DNA of 64,000 bases from Paucibacter sp. PLA-PC-4 (GCF_026241155.1 NZ_JAPFGP010000003.1:62001-126000); one strand, 5' to 3'; numbered from the stretch's first letter, positions 1 through 10,314 are shown. Numbers and translations: made by a program. The notes: a model not told the origin generated them from the letters alone.

Positions 1-1896
1 CTCGTCAGCGGCGCGGGCCTGCTGCGACAGCCGCTCGAGATCGCGCGCCAACTCCTCGGCTGGGCGCTCGCCATCGGCCGCGGCCTGGGCCGCCGCTTGC
101 ACCTGGCTCAGAAGGCTGGGTTCGGCAGCGCCGTCCAGCGGCGGCAGGCTGACTGCATCGCTGCGCCGGCCCATCACCGCATCGAGCCGGCCCGATGCCT
201 CGTCGAAATGGAACATGCGCTTGGCCAGCTGTGGCTGGACGCTGAGCATGTCGATCATGAATCCCAGCGCACCCAGATTGTTGGCCAAGCGCTCGAACAG
301 CTCGCGTGGGCCGGCCAACTCGGGATCGACCTCGGTATTGGCCAGCGCATCGACCTCGTCTCGCATGCGCACGGTGGCCTGGGCCGCCTGGTCCAGGCCC
401 AGCACGGTCAGCACGCCGCGCATGGTCTGCAGCTGGCCCGGCACCGGGATCAGCACTTGACGCTGGCTTGGGTTGCGGAAGTACTCGTCGGCCAAGCGCT
501 CGACCTCGGACAGGCTGGCGCGCAACTCGTGCACGACGCTGCCCAGGGTCTGGCGATCCGAGACACGGCGGTACAGATCCTCCATCCAGGCTTCCAGCGG
601 CGCCGGCGGCTCGCCATGCGAGACCGCCTCGACCCGCTGCGCCAGACGGCGCACGCGTTCGGCCTGCTCGGGCTGGTCGAAGGCTGCGTCGTCCAGCGCC
701 GCCTCGACGTAAAGCAGGCCGGTGGCCACCTCCATCGCAAGATCGGGCTTGGGCGGCTGGTTGGAACGCAAGGTCGCAACGACCGCGCGCTGCAGCGTCT
801 CGCCCAACACCTCGCCGCTGGGGAAGAGTCGGCTCAGCGACTCGTTGAGCCCGGCAAACTGCTCGTCAAGGCCGGCCAGCCGGTGGGTCTCGCCCTCGGC
901 CGCAGAGGACCAACTTTCCTTGGCCTGGCTGACACGCCGGCGCGCCTGCGCAACCCAGGCCGGGTCGATGCGACCCAGCGAATCGTCCTCGTAATCCCCG
1001 GCGGACTCGTCGCCCAGGCCGTAGACCTCGCGCACCGCCATCAGCCGCACAGCGGCGGGCTCGGGGCGTGCCTGGGCGCAGAAAAACAGAAGATCATGCG
1101 CCAGGCGCTGCGAGGCCGCCGCGCCGCCGGCACGCAACTGCGACAGCAGGCGCGAGCCCAGCCGCTTCGCATAGGTGTCCGGGTTCAGCAGACCCAGGGC
1201 CTGGGCCTGGTACTGAGCCGCCGCCAACTGCCACAAGGTCCGAGCCTGTGCTCCGGCGAGTCCGGCCGCCAGTCCGGCGCAAAGATCGCTGAGCAGGCTC
1301 GCATGCTCGGGCCGTGGTGAGCGCATCTGCTTGAGCAAGGTGGCCTCGAAGGCGCGGCGCACGGCCTCCGGTGCCAGCGGCTTGGCCACCGGGTCGACGG
1401 GCAGATCGCGCCAGGCGAACTCCTGTGGCCACAGATCGGCAGGGTGGATGCGCTCGGCGCCGTTGAGCGTTTGCAGCTCGCGGTAAGGCGGGAACAGCGC
1501 GAGGCTGGAGGTCTTGTTGCCGGCCAGCAGACGGGCCACAAAAGACAGCAGCGCGAAGTCGGCACGCTCGATGATCTCGACCGTCGGCAGATCGATGTTC
1601 AGCGGCTGCTGGGCCAGATTCTGCACCGCCGTCTCGGCAGCGCGTAGCACCGCGGCGCCGCCGGGCAGGCCCACCAGCACCAGCACGCCGGCGACCTGGT
1701 GCAACTGGGCGGCGGCCGCCAGCAGCGGCGGGCTGGCCGGCGCATCGATGCCCAGCACCGAGGCGCGGCCATCGGCTTCGCGCAAGAAGCGGCGCAGCGT
1801 CTTGTGAACCGACTCCAGCGAGCGGCGCAGCTCTTCCTGCACCCAGGCCAGCGGGCTGAGATCGGGCGGAAACTCGGAATCGCGCGGGAGGTCCAT
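1..1896 (-). CDS. chpA: ChpA/PilL-type hybrid chemotaxis histidine kinase, N-terminal part
   Basis: An uninterrupted minus-strand frame starts with ATG at 1896 (MDLPRDSEF...) and runs off the left edge, giving 632 codons. The visible part is alpha-helical and acidic/alanine-rich, as in the long N-terminal Hpt-like region of ChpA/PilL; the CheA kinase core and receiver domain would lie outside the window. It follows pilG-pilH-pilI-pilJ on the same strand, 39 bp after the pilJ stop, which is the normal place for the Pil-Chp kinase. The known role is signalling from PilJ to PilG/PilH for twitching motility and surface sensing. The identification rests mainly on gene order; I could not confirm phosphotransfer histidines. 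Confidence 0.85.
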   Translation of the reverse strand, partial: MDLPRDSEFPPDLSPLAWVQEELRRSLESVHKTLRRFLREADGRASVLGIDAPASPPLLAAAAQLHQVAGVLVLVGLPGGAAVLRAAETAVQNLAQQPLNIDLPTVEIIERADFALLSFVARLLAGNKTSSLALFPPYRELQTLNGAERIHPADLWPQEFAWRDLPVDPVAKPLAPEAVRRAFEATLLKQMRSPRPEHASLLSDLCAGLAAGLAGAQARTLWQLAAAQYQAQALGLLNPDTYAKRLGSRLLSQLRAGGAAASQRLAHDLLFFCAQARPEPAAVRLMAVREVYGLGDESAGDYEDDSLGRIDPAWVAQARRRVSQAKESWSSAAEGETHRLAGLDEQFAGLNESLSRLFPSGEVLGETLQRAVVATLRSNQPPKPDLAMEVATGLLYVEAALDDAAFDQPEQAERVRRLAQRVEAVSHGEPPAPLEAWMEDLYRRVSDRQTLGSVVHELRASLSEVERLADEYFRNPSQRQVLIPVPGQLQTMRGVLTVLGLDQAAQATVRMRDEVDALANTEVDPELAGPRELFERLANNLGALGFMIDMLSVQPQLAKRMFHFDEASGRLDAVMGRRSDAVSLPPLDGAAEPSLLSQVQAAAQAAADGERPAEELARDLERLSQQARAADE

Positions 1897-1935
1897 GCTT
1901 GCCTTGTCGTCTATGCTGGGGCGGCGCTCAGGCGC

Positions 1936-4209
1936 TCAACCAATCTTGAAGCGGGACACCGAAGCGCGCAGGGCCTCGGCCGAGCGCGACAGCTCATGCA
2001 CCATCTGGGCCGTCGAGCGCGTACCCTCGCCGGTCTGTTCGGTCACGGCAAAGATGTGTTGGATGTTGGCGGCAACCTCGTTGGCGGCACGGGCCTCGCT
2101 GAGCGCCTGCGTCGAGATCTGCGCGATCAGTTGGTCCAGGCGGCGCGACACGGTGTCGATTTCTTCCAGCGCGCTACCGGCCGCATCCGAGAGTTTCGTC
2201 CCCTGCACCACACCGACGGTAGAGCGTTCCATCGCGGCCACCGCATCTTGGGTGTCGGTCTGAATGGTCTTGACCAGCGCGGCAATCCGGCGAGTCGCAT
2301 CGCCGGAGCGCTCGGCCAGGCGCTGCACCTCCTCGGCCACCACGGAGAAACCGCGACCGGCCTCGCCGGCCGAGGCGGCCTGGATGGCGGCGTTCAACGC
2401 CAGCACATTGGTTTGCTCGGTAATGTCCGAGATCAACTCGGTGATCTCGCCAATCTCCTGCGAGCTTTCGCCCAGGCGCTTGATGCGTTTGGAGGTTTCT
2501 TGGATCGACTCTCGGATCGAGTTCATACCGCCGATATTGTTCTGCACCGCCTCGCGGCCGGTCTCAGCCGCCTGGCGCGACTGGCGCGCCACCTCGGCGG
2601 TCTGCTGGGCCTGGGCGCTCACCTCATTGATGCGACCGGCCATCTGCAGCACGGCCTCGCCGGTGGCGCGGATCTCGTGCAGCTGTTCGGTCGAGGCGGC
2701 CAGCAGCTCGGTCGACGTCTGGTCGACCTGGCCGGTGGTGTCGGTCACCCGGGCGGCCGTGCTCTGCACCTGGCTGACCAGGCTGCGCAGCTCTTCCACC
2801 GTGTAATTCACCGAGTCGGCGATCGCGCCGGTGATGTCCTCGGTCACGGTCGCCTGTTGGGTCAGATCACCCTCAGCCACCGCCTGCAGCTCGTTCATCA
2901 AACGCAAAATCGCTGCCTGGTTGGCATCGTTGACGCGCTTGGCTTCCTGTTCCTGAGCCTCGGCCTCGCGCTTTTGCGCCTCCGCCATCGCCGCGCGCTG
3001 GGCCTGACCGGACACATAGAGCCGCAGAAAACCGAGCGCGCCGACGACCAGCGCGGCCAAGGAGGCCAGCAGCAGCAGGCCGCTCCACCAGGTGATGCCA
3101 CCGCCGCCCTCCAGCTCGGCGGCGATCTGCTCCAGGCTGCGACGCACCGGCTCACTATCGGCCAGGATGCTGGACTGGGCCTCGCGGGCCGACACCAGGC
3201 CCTGGAGATTCGACAGAATCGCGGCGGCCTGGGTGCGGGTGTCCTCGTACTGCTTGAGCAGGGTGTTCAGACGTTCACGCAACTCCGGGTCGCGGGCGCC
3301 GGGTAGGCGCAGCTCGGGGTTGCCCTTGAGCAGACCCTCAGTGATTTCCTTGAAGGTATTCAGGTCCTTGCCGAGCAGGAACACCGCCTCTGGGCTGACG
3401 CCTTCTTGGGTCAAGAACTCGTTAGCGCTCTTGCCGATGCGCTGGGTCAGCATCACTAACTGGCCCACGGCCGAGATCTCCCCCAGCGAAGCGCCCTGCT
3501 GCAGCGACAGCGAGGCGACTGCTTCGGCGCTCTCCAGCAGGTCAGAACTCTGGCGATTGATGCTGCGCAAGGCCTGGCCCACCTGGGTCAGCACCTTCTC
3601 CTGGGCCAGCACCACCTTGCCGTTCTTGTCGGCCCGGATGATCAGCGGCTCGACCTGATCCAGTCCTTGCTGGACCGCCACCTGGCCTTGGGCGCCCTCG
3701 CGCAACTGGGGCACGATGCCGGTCAGCACGCCGACGCTCTCGCGCAGCTCGCCGAAGGCCGCTGCATTGCCGACCAGGGCCGACGACACGGACTTGGCCA
3801 TGCGTTGCGACTGCATCAGAGCCTGGCCGGTGGCGCGCACCTGGGCGGAGGTGCGATTGGCGTTGACCAGAATCAGACTGACGCTGGCCGCCGTGCCGAT
3901 CAGGCCGAAGGCCACCAGCGCCGTCAGCAGGGCCTGGCGCCCGCCCTTGGCGGCCGGAGTGAACGCCGCCGCAGCGCCGCCTTCAGCCGCGACGGTGCTG
4001 GCAAAAGCGCTGCTGGTCTCGGGGAACTCGGTGCCGGCCATCTCGGTCGGCACCGCCTCGGAAATGATGGAGGACTCGGAGCGCGGCGGCTCGCTGAGCG
4101 GCCCGCTGATCGTGCCCACAGGCATGGCAGCCGAGTGCGAAGATCCGGCTGACGCGCCAGCGGCGTCCTCGGTCTTGCCCAGATTCTTGATTTTGTCCAG
4201 GAAGCTCAT
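1936..4209 (-). CDS. pilJ: PilJ, type IV pilus methyl-accepting chemotaxis protein
   Basis: 757 residues. The N-terminus is a cytoplasmic tail rich in Ser/Ala/Pro, followed by a membrane segment near residues 90-115 ([20 protein letters not shown]), a periplasmic PilJ-type sensor region, and a second membrane segment near 375-395. A HAMP-like linker and a long signalling coiled coil follow. The kinase-contact hairpin is clear ([15 protein letters not shown], then [21 protein letters not shown]); the Ser/Val variations are typical of PilJ rather than classical MCPs. It sits between pilI and chpA. The family senses pilus-related or surface cues and controls the ChpA kinase in the inner membrane. 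Confidence 0.95.
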   Translation of the reverse strand: MSFLDKIKNLGKTEDAAGASAGSSHSAAMPVGTISGPLSEPPRSESSIISEAVPTEMAGTEFPETSSAFASTVAAEGGAAAAFTPAAKGGRQALLTALVAFGLIGTAASVSLILVNANRTSAQVRATGQALMQSQRMAKSVSSALVGNAAAFGELRESVGVLTGIVPQLREGAQGQVAVQQGLDQVEPLIIRADKNGKVVLAQEKVLTQVGQALRSINRQSSDLLESAEAVASLSLQQGASLGEISAVGQLVMLTQRIGKSANEFLTQEGVSPEAVFLLGKDLNTFKEITEGLLKGNPELRLPGARDPELRERLNTLLKQYEDTRTQAAAILSNLQGLVSAREAQSSILADSEPVRRSLEQIAAELEGGGGITWWSGLLLLASLAALVVGALGFLRLYVSGQAQRAAMAEAQKREAEAQEQEAKRVNDANQAAILRLMNELQAVAEGDLTQQATVTEDITGAIADSVNYTVEELRSLVSQVQSTAARVTDTTGQVDQTSTELLAASTEQLHEIRATGEAVLQMAGRINEVSAQAQQTAEVARQSRQAAETGREAVQNNIGGMNSIRESIQETSKRIKRLGESSQEIGEITELISDITEQTNVLALNAAIQAASAGEAGRGFSVVAEEVQRLAERSGDATRRIAALVKTIQTDTQDAVAAMERSTVGVVQGTKLSDAAGSALEEIDTVSRRLDQLIAQISTQALSEARAANEVAANIQHIFAVTEQTGEGTRSTAQMVHELSRSAEALRASVSRFKIG

Positions 4210-4258
4210 CTCACCCTCGTGAAGTCGGTGGTTGACAGCGGCCGCTCAAGCGGAACGC

Positions 4259-4780
4259 TCAGGCCACAATCCGAAGAAACTGCTCGTGTCTGGCCAGCGC
4301 TTCCAGGTCTATCACCTGCCAACGACGGCCCTCTTGATCGCGCATCAGCCCGCCCGCAAAACGCGGCCGCGGCGTCGCCTCATCGGGTGTCTCGGCCTGC
4401 ATCGCGCCGCGCAGGCCCAACAGGCGGTCGACCATCAGCGCGCAGTTGATGCCAAGATCGGGGTTGATTGCGATCAGCCGCGCCCCTTCCGAGCGGGTTA
4501 CCGCAGCCGCCTCGCGCAGGCCCAAAAAGGCCGCCAAATCGACCACCGTGTGCAGCCCACCGCGCAGGTTGGCCACGCCCAGCAGCCAGGGCTGGGCATA
4601 GGGAACGGTCTGCAACGGCACCGGCGTGAAGATCTCGGAGGCCTGCAGCAGCGAGAACAGCAGCGGCATGCCGGCGCACTCGACCGCCAGCCAGCTCGCC
4701 TGCTGCGGCTGCTCGCGCGCGGCCTGCATGCGCTGCGCGAGGCGTTGCTGGAGTTCGCGCAGGGCTTGCTTATTGCTCAT
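4259..4780 (-). CDS. pilI: PilI, CheW-like adaptor
   Basis: 173 residues with a CheW-like fold: the stretch SWLAVECAGMPLLFSLLQA, the conserved PWLLGVANLRGGLHTVVDLAAFLG core and a C-terminal beta region. CheW proteins couple the receptor (here PilJ) to the kinase (ChpA). The gene begins 6 bp after the pilH stop and is 49 bp ahead of pilJ, so it is part of the same operon. The alternative, a general CheW, is unlikely given the Pil-Chp context. Confidence 0.93.
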   Translation of the reverse strand: MSNKQALRELQQRLAQRMQAAREQPQQASWLAVECAGMPLLFSLLQASEIFTPVPLQTVPYAQPWLLGVANLRGGLHTVVDLAAFLGLREAAAVTRSEGARLIAINPDLGINCALMVDRLLGLRGAMQAETPDEATPRPRFAGGLMRDQEGRRWQVIDLEALARHEQFLRIVA

Positions 4781-4786
4781 ACGCGT

Positions 4787-5152
4787 TCAACCGAGCGCTT
4801 TGATCTTGGCCAGCAATTCCTCTGACTTGACCGGCTTGACCACATAGTCACGCGCACCCTGGCGCATGCCCCAGACCTTGTCGGTCTCCTGATTCTTGCT
4901 GGTACACATGATCACCGGCACATCGGCGAAACGCTCGTCGCGGGTGATCGCGCGGGTCAGCTGGAAGCCGTTTTGGCCCGGCATCACAACATCCATCAGG
5001 ATCAGATCGGGTTTTTCCTCGGCCAGGCGCTTCATCGCCTCCTCGCCGTTCTCGGCGGTGCGCACCTCGTAACCGCGCTTGAGCAGCATCTCGCTGAGAT
5101 GGTGCAACTCGGTCTTGGAATCATCCACCAGCAATATCTTTTGGATAGGCAT
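4787..5152 (-). CDS. pilH: PilH, single-domain response regulator
   Basis: 121 residues forming one CheY-like receiver domain: acidic pair in [10 protein letters not shown], phospho-acceptor Asp in [15 protein letters not shown], the conserved Thr/Ser region ([18 protein letters not shown]) and Lys in [12 protein letters not shown]. The [10 protein letters not shown](M)RQGA stretch is characteristic of PilH. In known systems PilH counteracts PilG output, affecting pilus retraction. It lies 50 bp downstream of pilG and 6 bp upstream of pilI. Confidence 0.94.
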   Translation of the reverse strand: MPIQKILLVDDSKTELHHLSEMLLKRGYEVRTAENGEEAMKRLAEEKPDLILMDVVMPGQNGFQLTRAITRDERFADVPVIMCTSKNQETDKVWGMRQGARDYVVKPVKSEELLAKIKALG

Positions 5153-5202
5153 CTCGTGCTCCTCGCGCTGCCTCTAAAGGGCATCCCTGTGGATTGAAGA
5201 AG

Positions 5203-5610
5203 TCAGCCGGCGCGGCGGTGCTGCTGCACCGCCTGCAAAAGCTGATCCTTGGTGAAGGGTTTGGTCAGATAGTCCTGCGAGCCCACCATGCGGCCTCGCG
5301 CCTTGTCGAACAGGCCGTCCTTGCTCGACAGCATGATGACAGGCACGCCGGCAAACAAGGGATTGCGCTTGATGATGGCACAGGTCTGGTAGCCATCCAG
5401 GCGCGGCATCAGGATGTCGCAGAACACCAGATCGGGCTGGTAGTCGCTGAGCTTGGACAACGCGTCAAAGCCATCTTCGGCCAGCACCACCTGATGGCCG
5501 GCCTGCTTCAGAAAAATCTCGGCGCTGCGACGTATCGTGTTGCTGTCATCGATGACCAGCACCTTGGAGATAACGCCCGCGTTCATGCCTGCCGGTGCCT
5601 GCGAGTCCAA
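5203..5610 (-). CDS. pilG: PilG, single-domain response regulator
   Basis: Single receiver domain with VLVIDDSNTIRRSAE, acceptor Asp in DLVFCDILMPRLDGYQ, and the PilG-typical VPVIMLSSKDGLFDKARGRMVGS and YLTKPF. The frame starts with TTG at 5610; an AGGAG seven bases ahead of that TTG supports it (135 residues). An ATG at 5586 would give a slightly shorter protein that still keeps the whole domain. PilG is the phospho-output that promotes pilus extension in the Pil-Chp pathway. Confidence 0.93.
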   Translation of the reverse strand: MDSQAPAGMNAGVISKVLVIDDSNTIRRSAEIFLKQAGHQVVLAEDGFDALSKLSDYQPDLVFCDILMPRLDGYQTCAIIKRNPLFAGVPVIMLSSKDGLFDKARGRMVGSQDYLTKPFTKDQLLQAVQQHRRAG

Positions 5611-5651
5611 TGGAATTCTCCTAAAGCGAGGCCATGCCGTCGATCAACCAA

Positions 5652-5825
5652 TCAGATACGCACCATCTCGAAGTCTTCTTTGCGAGCACCGCATTCGGGG
5701 CAGGTCCAATTCATGTCCACATCGGCCCAGGCGGTGCCCGGCGCGATGCCATGCTCCGGATCACCCGTGGCTTCGTCATAGATCCAGCCACAGATCAGGC
5801 ACATCCAGGTACTTGCTTCGGTCAC
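5652..5825 (-). CDS. Rubredoxin
   Basis: A 57-residue minus-strand frame, GTG start at 5825, stop TGA at 5652-5654. It reads VTEASTWMCLICGWIYDEA..., with the two iron-ligand knuckles CLICG and CPECG spaced as in rubredoxins, plus the conserved GDPEHGIAPGT and WTCPECGARKEDFE motifs. The family carries a single Fe(Cys)4 centre and transfers electrons in the cytoplasm. It is the first gene before pilG (41 bp gap), an arrangement I recognise from other betaproteobacteria; the functional link to pili is unclear. An in-frame ATG at 5804 would remove seven N-terminal residues. Confidence 0.92.
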   Translation of the reverse strand: MTEASTWMCLICGWIYDEATGDPEHGIAPGTAWADVDMNWTCPECGARKEDFEMVRI

Positions 5826-5988
5826 GGTGGGATCGCTTGCTCACTACAATGCGAAGATTGTAGCCAGCCCGACTTTGCCCCCCATGGGCAGAGTAGGCAC
5901 GGATGCAACAGCCATTTCGATGCTTAGCGGTGCTTAGTCACGCATTGTTTGGGTCCCTGGTAACAGGACCTTTCATCCCTTCCTGACC

Positions 5989-6939
5989 ATGAGCACAGCA
6001 GACTTCCCCACCGACCCCGCCCTGCCCCCCGAAGAGCAAGAATCCCCAGCACCGGCCTGCGTGATGAGCTTCAACGCCAGCGAGCCCAGCGGCGCCAGCG
6101 GCCTGGCCGGCGACATCGCCACCATTGCCGCGATGGGCGCGCATGCGCTGCCGGTCGTCACCGCGATCTTGCTGCGCGACACCGCCGAGGTGTTCGATCA
6201 GCATGTGCTGGACAGCGACACGGTGGTCGAGCAGGCACGCAGCATCCTGGAGGACGTCACGATCACGGCCTGGAAGGTCGGCTTCCTCGGTAGTGCCGAA
6301 GGTGTCAGCGCGGTGGCCGAGATTCTCAGTGATTACCCTGATGTTCCGCTGGTCGCCTATCTACCTGCCATCTCCTGGCTAGACGAGGAGCAGCAGCAGA
6401 GCTATCTGGATGCCTTGCGCGAGCTGGTGCTGCCGCAGACCCATGTGCTGGTCGGTAACCACAAGACCCTGACCGATTTTCTTCTGCCCGACTGGGACGC
6501 CGACCGCCCTGCCTCGCCGCGCGAGCTGGCCGTTGCCGCCAACCAGCACGGCGCCGAGCATGTACTGGTGACGGGCATCACCTTGCCCAACCAGTTCATC
6601 GACAATGTGCTGGCCAATGCCCAGGGCCCCATCACCGGCGAGAAGTTCGAGCGCTTCGAGGTCAATTTCATCGGCGCCGGCGACACCTTGTCGGCCGCCA
6701 TCGCCGCGCTGCTGTCGGTCGGTGCCGAAGTGCACAGCGCCGTGGCCGAGGCCCTTTCCTTCCTGGACCAGTCACTCGATGCGGGCTTTAGACCCGGCAT
6801 GGGTAACGTGCTGCCGGACCGCTTCTTCTGGGCCCTGCCGCCCGAGGACGAGGACGGCGCCGAAGCCACCCTGATCGACCCGCTGGAACCCCTGGTGGCC
6901 GACGAGCCCCCGGGCCGGCCGCCCCGTCGCATGCATTGA
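5989..6939 (+). CDS. thiD: ThiD-like hydroxymethylpyrimidine/phosphomethylpyrimidine kinase
   Basis: 316 residues, ribokinase-like fold. The N-terminal substrate motif appears as [25 protein letters not shown], matching the ThiD SDPSGGAGIQADL region; the C-terminal ATP/anion-hole motif is [17 protein letters not shown]. ThiD phosphorylates HMP and HMP-P for thiamine diphosphate synthesis. Compared with many ThiD proteins, the motif position usually written GTGCT is GAGDT, and there is an extra acidic/proline C-terminal tail of about 40 residues. The gene is divergent from the rubredoxin/pil operon and is followed by hemL. No TPP riboswitch signature is visible upstream. Confidence 0.85.
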   Translation: MSTADFPTDPALPPEEQESPAPACVMSFNASEPSGASGLAGDIATIAAMGAHALPVVTAILLRDTAEVFDQHVLDSDTVVEQARSILEDVTITAWKVGFLGSAEGVSAVAEILSDYPDVPLVAYLPAISWLDEEQQQSYLDALRELVLPQTHVLVGNHKTLTDFLLPDWDADRPASPRELAVAANQHGAEHVLVTGITLPNQFIDNVLANAQGPITGEKFERFEVNFIGAGDTLSAAIAALLSVGAEVHSAVAEALSFLDQSLDAGFRPGMGNVLPDRFFWALPPEDEDGAEATLIDPLEPLVADEPPGRPPRRMH

Positions 6940-6970
6940 AGGCATGCTCCGCCCCCCTGTCTTCCCGATC

Positions 6971-8257
6971 ATGACCACGAATCAAGACCTGTTCGAGCGC
7001 TCGCAGCGCGTCATTCCCGGCGGCGTCAACTCGCCGGTGCGCGCTTTTCGCGCCGTCGGCGGCACGCCGCGCTTTATCAAGCGCGGCGATGGTGCCTATA
7101 TTCTTGATGCCGAGGGCCGACGCTATATCGACTACATCGGCTCCTGGGGCCCGATGATCCTGGGCCACGGCCACCCGGCTGTGCTGGACGCGGTGCTGAG
7201 CGCGGCGCGCGAAGGTTTCTCTTTCGGTGCGCCAACCGAGCGCGAACTCGAGCTGGCCGAAGAGATTCTGAAGCTGGTGCCCAGCATGGAGCAGGTGCGC
7301 CTGGTCAGCTCCGGCACCGAGGCGACGATGAGCGCGATCCGGCTGGCGCGCGGCGCCACCGGCCGCAGCAAGTTCATCAAGTTCGAGGGCTGCTACCACG
7401 GCCACACCGACGCGCTGCTGGTCAAGGCGGGGTCGGGTCTTGCCACCTTCGGCCACCCGACCAGTGCGGGCGTGCCGGCAGAGGTGGCCCAGCACACGTT
7501 GGTGCTGGAGTACAACAACCTCGCCCAGCTCGAAGAGGCCTTCGCACTGCACGGGCCCGAGCTGGCGTGTGTGATCGTCGAGCCGATTGCCGGCAATATG
7601 AACTTCGTGCGCGCCAGCATCCCTTTCATGACCCGCATGCGCGAGCTGTGCTCGGCCCATGGCGCGCTGCTGGTGTTCGACGAAGTGATGACGGGCTTTC
7701 GCGTGGGCCTGAGCAGCGCGCAAGGCCACTACGCGGGCCTGATTCCGGGCTTCAAGCCCGATATCAGCGTGTTCGGGAAGGTCATCGGCGGCGGCATGCC
7801 GCTGGCCGCTTTCGGTGCCAGTCGCGACATCATGAAGCACCTCGCCCCACTGGGCGGCGTCTATCAGGCGGGCACCTTGAGCGGCAACCCGGTCGCTACC
7901 GCCTGCGGCCTGGCGACCTTGCGAGAGATCCAGAAGCCTGGCTTTTTCGACGCGCTGACCGCGCGCACCCGCAGCTTGGTAGACGGCCTGGTGGCCGTGG
8001 CCAAAGACAACGGCGTGCCCTTCAGCGCCGATTGCCAGGGCGGCATGTTCGGCTTCTTCCTCATGCACGAGCTGCCGCAGAATTACGCCACTGTCATGAC
8101 GACCGACAAGGAGCGCTTCAACCGCTTCTTCCACGGCATGCTGGAGGCCGGCGTCTACCTGGCTCCCGCGCTGTATGAAGCCGGCTTCGTCAGCGGCGCG
8201 CACAGCGCGGCCGATATCGATGCCACGCTGGACGCCGCCCGCAGCGCCCTGCGCTGA
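6971..8257 (+). CDS. hemL: Glutamate-1-semialdehyde 2,1-aminomutase
   Basis: The ATG at 6971 gives the family-typical N-terminus ([26 protein letters not shown]); an upstream ATG at 6944 would only add a nine-residue non-conserved extension. 428 residues, fold-type I PLP enzyme with the [16 protein letters not shown] motif, [11 protein letters not shown] cofactor Asp, and the PLP lysine in [16 protein letters not shown]. It converts glutamate-1-semialdehyde to 5-aminolevulinate in the C5 haem pathway. It lies 31 bp after thiD. Confidence 0.97.
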   Translation: MTTNQDLFERSQRVIPGGVNSPVRAFRAVGGTPRFIKRGDGAYILDAEGRRYIDYIGSWGPMILGHGHPAVLDAVLSAAREGFSFGAPTERELELAEEILKLVPSMEQVRLVSSGTEATMSAIRLARGATGRSKFIKFEGCYHGHTDALLVKAGSGLATFGHPTSAGVPAEVAQHTLVLEYNNLAQLEEAFALHGPELACVIVEPIAGNMNFVRASIPFMTRMRELCSAHGALLVFDEVMTGFRVGLSSAQGHYAGLIPGFKPDISVFGKVIGGGMPLAAFGASRDIMKHLAPLGGVYQAGTLSGNPVATACGLATLREIQKPGFFDALTARTRSLVDGLVAVAKDNGVPFSADCQGGMFGFFLMHELPQNYATVMTTDKERFNRFFHGMLEAGVYLAPALYEAGFVSGAHSAADIDATLDAARSALR

Positions 8258-8258
8258 A

Positions 8259-8921
8259 ATGGCAATCATGGCCCGCCGCTTCGATGCGGTGATCTTCGAC
8301 ATGGACGGCCTGCTACTCGACTCCGAGCGACCGATCCGCGATGCCTGGCTGCGGCTGTCCTCGCTGACCGAGGCCGACTACCTGCTGACCGTTGGCCGAA
8401 ACCGGCAGGACAGCCTGGCCGTGCTAAGCGAGAAGCTGGGCAGCGTTGTCGAGGCAGAACGCGTCTATGCGGCGGTCGATGCCGAGATCGCAGTGCAGTT
8501 CCGTGACCGAGGTTTCGAGCTCATGCCCGGCGCGCTGGCTCTGCTGCAGCGGCTGCAGAGCCTGGGCGTGCCGCTCGCCGTGGCCTCGTCGACCCGCCAT
8601 GCCAAGGTGCTAGAACGGCTTGATGCCGCCGGGATCCGCACATTCTTCGGCCCCATCCATGGCGGCGATCAAGTGGCGCGCGGCAAGCCTCATCCGGACC
8701 TGTTCGAGCTGGCCGCGCTCAGCCTTGGCATCCATCCTGCTAAGGCCCTGGTGTTCGAGGACTCAAGCTACGGCGCCCAGGGGGCTCTGACGGCGGGCAT
8801 GGGCGTGGTCCTGGTACCCGACCTGAAGCAACCCGACCCGGCTATCGCCCCGCAGTGCCTGGTGCTAGGCTCCCTGAACGAGGTCCCGCCCCGCCTGCCC
8901 TCCTGGTTTAGAGACACCTGA
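8259..8921 (+). CDS. HAD-superfamily phosphatase, phosphoglucomutase/phosphoglycolate type
   Basis: About 220 residues. Motif I is VIFDMDGLLLDSE (nucleophile and acid/base Asp), motif II is ASSTR, motif III the Lys in GKPHPDLF, and motif IV VFEDSSYGAQGA. The helical cap between motifs I and II assigns it to the beta-phosphoglucomutase-like group, whose substrates are small phosphorylated metabolites; the actual substrate cannot be read from sequence. Starts at 8259 (ATG one base after the hemL stop) or 8268 are both possible. It sits between hemL and mpl, one base ahead of mpl, so it is co-transcribed with them. Confidence 0.85.
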   Translation: MAIMARRFDAVIFDMDGLLLDSERPIRDAWLRLSSLTEADYLLTVGRNRQDSLAVLSEKLGSVVEAERVYAAVDAEIAVQFRDRGFELMPGALALLQRLQSLGVPLAVASSTRHAKVLERLDAAGIRTFFGPIHGGDQVARGKPHPDLFELAALSLGIHPAKALVFEDSSYGAQGALTAGMGVVLVPDLKQPDPAIAPQCLVLGSLNEVPPRLPSWFRDT

Positions 8922-8922
8922 T

Positions 8923-10290
8923 ATGCATATCCACATCCTCGGCATCTGCGGCACCTTCATGGGCGGCCTGGCCGCGCTGGCCCGAGAGGCCGGCCACAAG
9001 GTGACCGGCTGCGACGCCAATGTCTACCCGCCGATGTCCGATCAGTTGCAGGCTTTAGGCATCGAGCTGATACAGGGCTTTGGCGCCGACCAGCTGACGC
9101 TCAAACCCGATTTGTTCGTGATCGGCAATGTCGTGACGCGCTCGTCGGAAGGCCGCTTTGCGCTGATGGAAGCTATCCTCGACGCCGGTCTGCCCTACAC
9201 CTCGGGTCCGCAGTGGCTGGCCGAGCATGTCTTGCAGGGCCGCCATGTGCTGGCCGTGGCAGGCACGCATGGCAAGACCACGACCACCGCGATGCTGGCC
9301 TGGATTCTTGAGCAGACCGGACTGGAGCCGGGTTTTCTTGTCGGTGGCGTACCGCTGAATTTCGGCGTCTCAGCCCGGCTCGGCAAGGGCAAGCCTTTCG
9401 TCATCGAAGCCGACGAGTACGACACCGCGTTCTTCGACAAGCGCAGCAAGTTCGTCCACTACCGGCCGCGCACCGCGATCCTGAACAATCTCGAGCACGA
9501 TCACGCCGACATATTCCCCGACCTGGCTGCGATCGAGACCCAGTTCCATCACCTGGTGCGCACCGTGCCGCCGAGTGGCCGACTCGTCGTCAACGCCCGC
9601 GAGGAGGCGCTCAAGCGCGTGCTCAGCCGTGGCTGCTGGAGCGAGGTGCAGCGCTTCGGTGCACGCAAGGAAGAACCCGGCGCGCTGCGCGCCCGCGGCG
9701 AGCCGCAAGCCTTCGACGTGCTGCGCGGCAGCCTGAAGGTTGCCAGAGTGGAATGGGCGCTCAGCGGCGAGCACAACCAGCTCAATGCACTGGCCGCAAT
9801 CGCCGCCGCCGAGCATCTGGCCGTGCCGCCCGAGCAGTCGGCCGCAGCGCTGGCGAGCTTCCAGAACGTGCGCCGACGGCTGGAATTGCGCGGCGAGGCC
9901 GCCGGCGTCAGGGTCTACGACGACTTCGCCCACCACCCGACCGCCATCCACACCACCGTCAACGGCCTGCGCCGCCGCATCGCGCCGAGCGAGCGCATTC
10001 TGGCCGTGTTCGAGCCGCGCTCCAACACGATGAAACTGGGCACGATGAAGGCACAGCTGCCCTGGTCACTGGAAGAGGCCGATATCAGCTTCTGCCATCA
10101 GGGCAGCGTCGACTGGGACGCCAAGGAAGTGCTGGCACCGATGGGCGGGCAGGCCCAGGTCTGCGCGGACATCGATGCGCTGGTAGCCGCCGTCGCCCGG
10201 GCGGCCAAGCCCGGCGACCATGTACTGTGCATGAGCAATGGCGGCTTCGGCGGCATCCACGACAAGCTGCTCAAGGCGCTGGCCAAATGA
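8923..10290 (+). CDS. mpl: UDP-N-acetylmuramate:L-alanyl-gamma-D-glutamyl-meso-diaminopimelate ligase
   Basis: 455 residues, a Mur ligase homologue. N-terminal Rossmann motif MHIHILGICGTFMGGLAALA, ATP-binding [12 protein letters not shown], central EADEYDTAFFDKRSKFVHY (typical of Mpl rather than MurC), NNLEHDHADIFPD, and C-terminal DDFAHHPTAI and FEPRSNTMKLG. Mpl reattaches the murein tripeptide to UDP-MurNAc during peptidoglycan recycling in the cytoplasm. Its stop is only 24 bp from the stop of the convergent peptidase gene. Confidence 0.96.
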   Translation: MHIHILGICGTFMGGLAALAREAGHKVTGCDANVYPPMSDQLQALGIELIQGFGADQLTLKPDLFVIGNVVTRSSEGRFALMEAILDAGLPYTSGPQWLAEHVLQGRHVLAVAGTHGKTTTTAMLAWILEQTGLEPGFLVGGVPLNFGVSARLGKGKPFVIEADEYDTAFFDKRSKFVHYRPRTAILNNLEHDHADIFPDLAAIETQFHHLVRTVPPSGRLVVNAREEALKRVLSRGCWSEVQRFGARKEEPGALRARGEPQAFDVLRGSLKVARVEWALSGEHNQLNALAAIAAAEHLAVPPEQSAAALASFQNVRRRLELRGEAAGVRVYDDFAHHPTAIHTTVNGLRRRIAPSERILAVFEPRSNTMKLGTMKAQLPWSLEEADISFCHQGSVDWDAKEVLAPMGGQAQVCADIDALVAAVARAAKPGDHVLCMSNGGFGGIHDKLLKALAK

Positions 10291-10314
10291 GATCGCGCTT
10301 TGTCGGCTAGGTGC

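Noticed and set aside
1699-3306. Long plus-strand frame opposite pilJ
   Set aside because: It is rich in His/Gly/Leu/Arg repeats typical of antisense of high-GC coding DNA, and pilJ on the minus strand has clear domain motifs.
5828-5988. TPP riboswitch upstream of thiD
   Set aside because: No CTGAGA/ACC...GATCTGG-like signature; only a short GGTCC/GGACC dyad.
6788-8302. 504-residue minus-strand frame opposite hemL
   Set aside because: No motif, composition typical of antisense; hemL on the plus strand is unmistakable.
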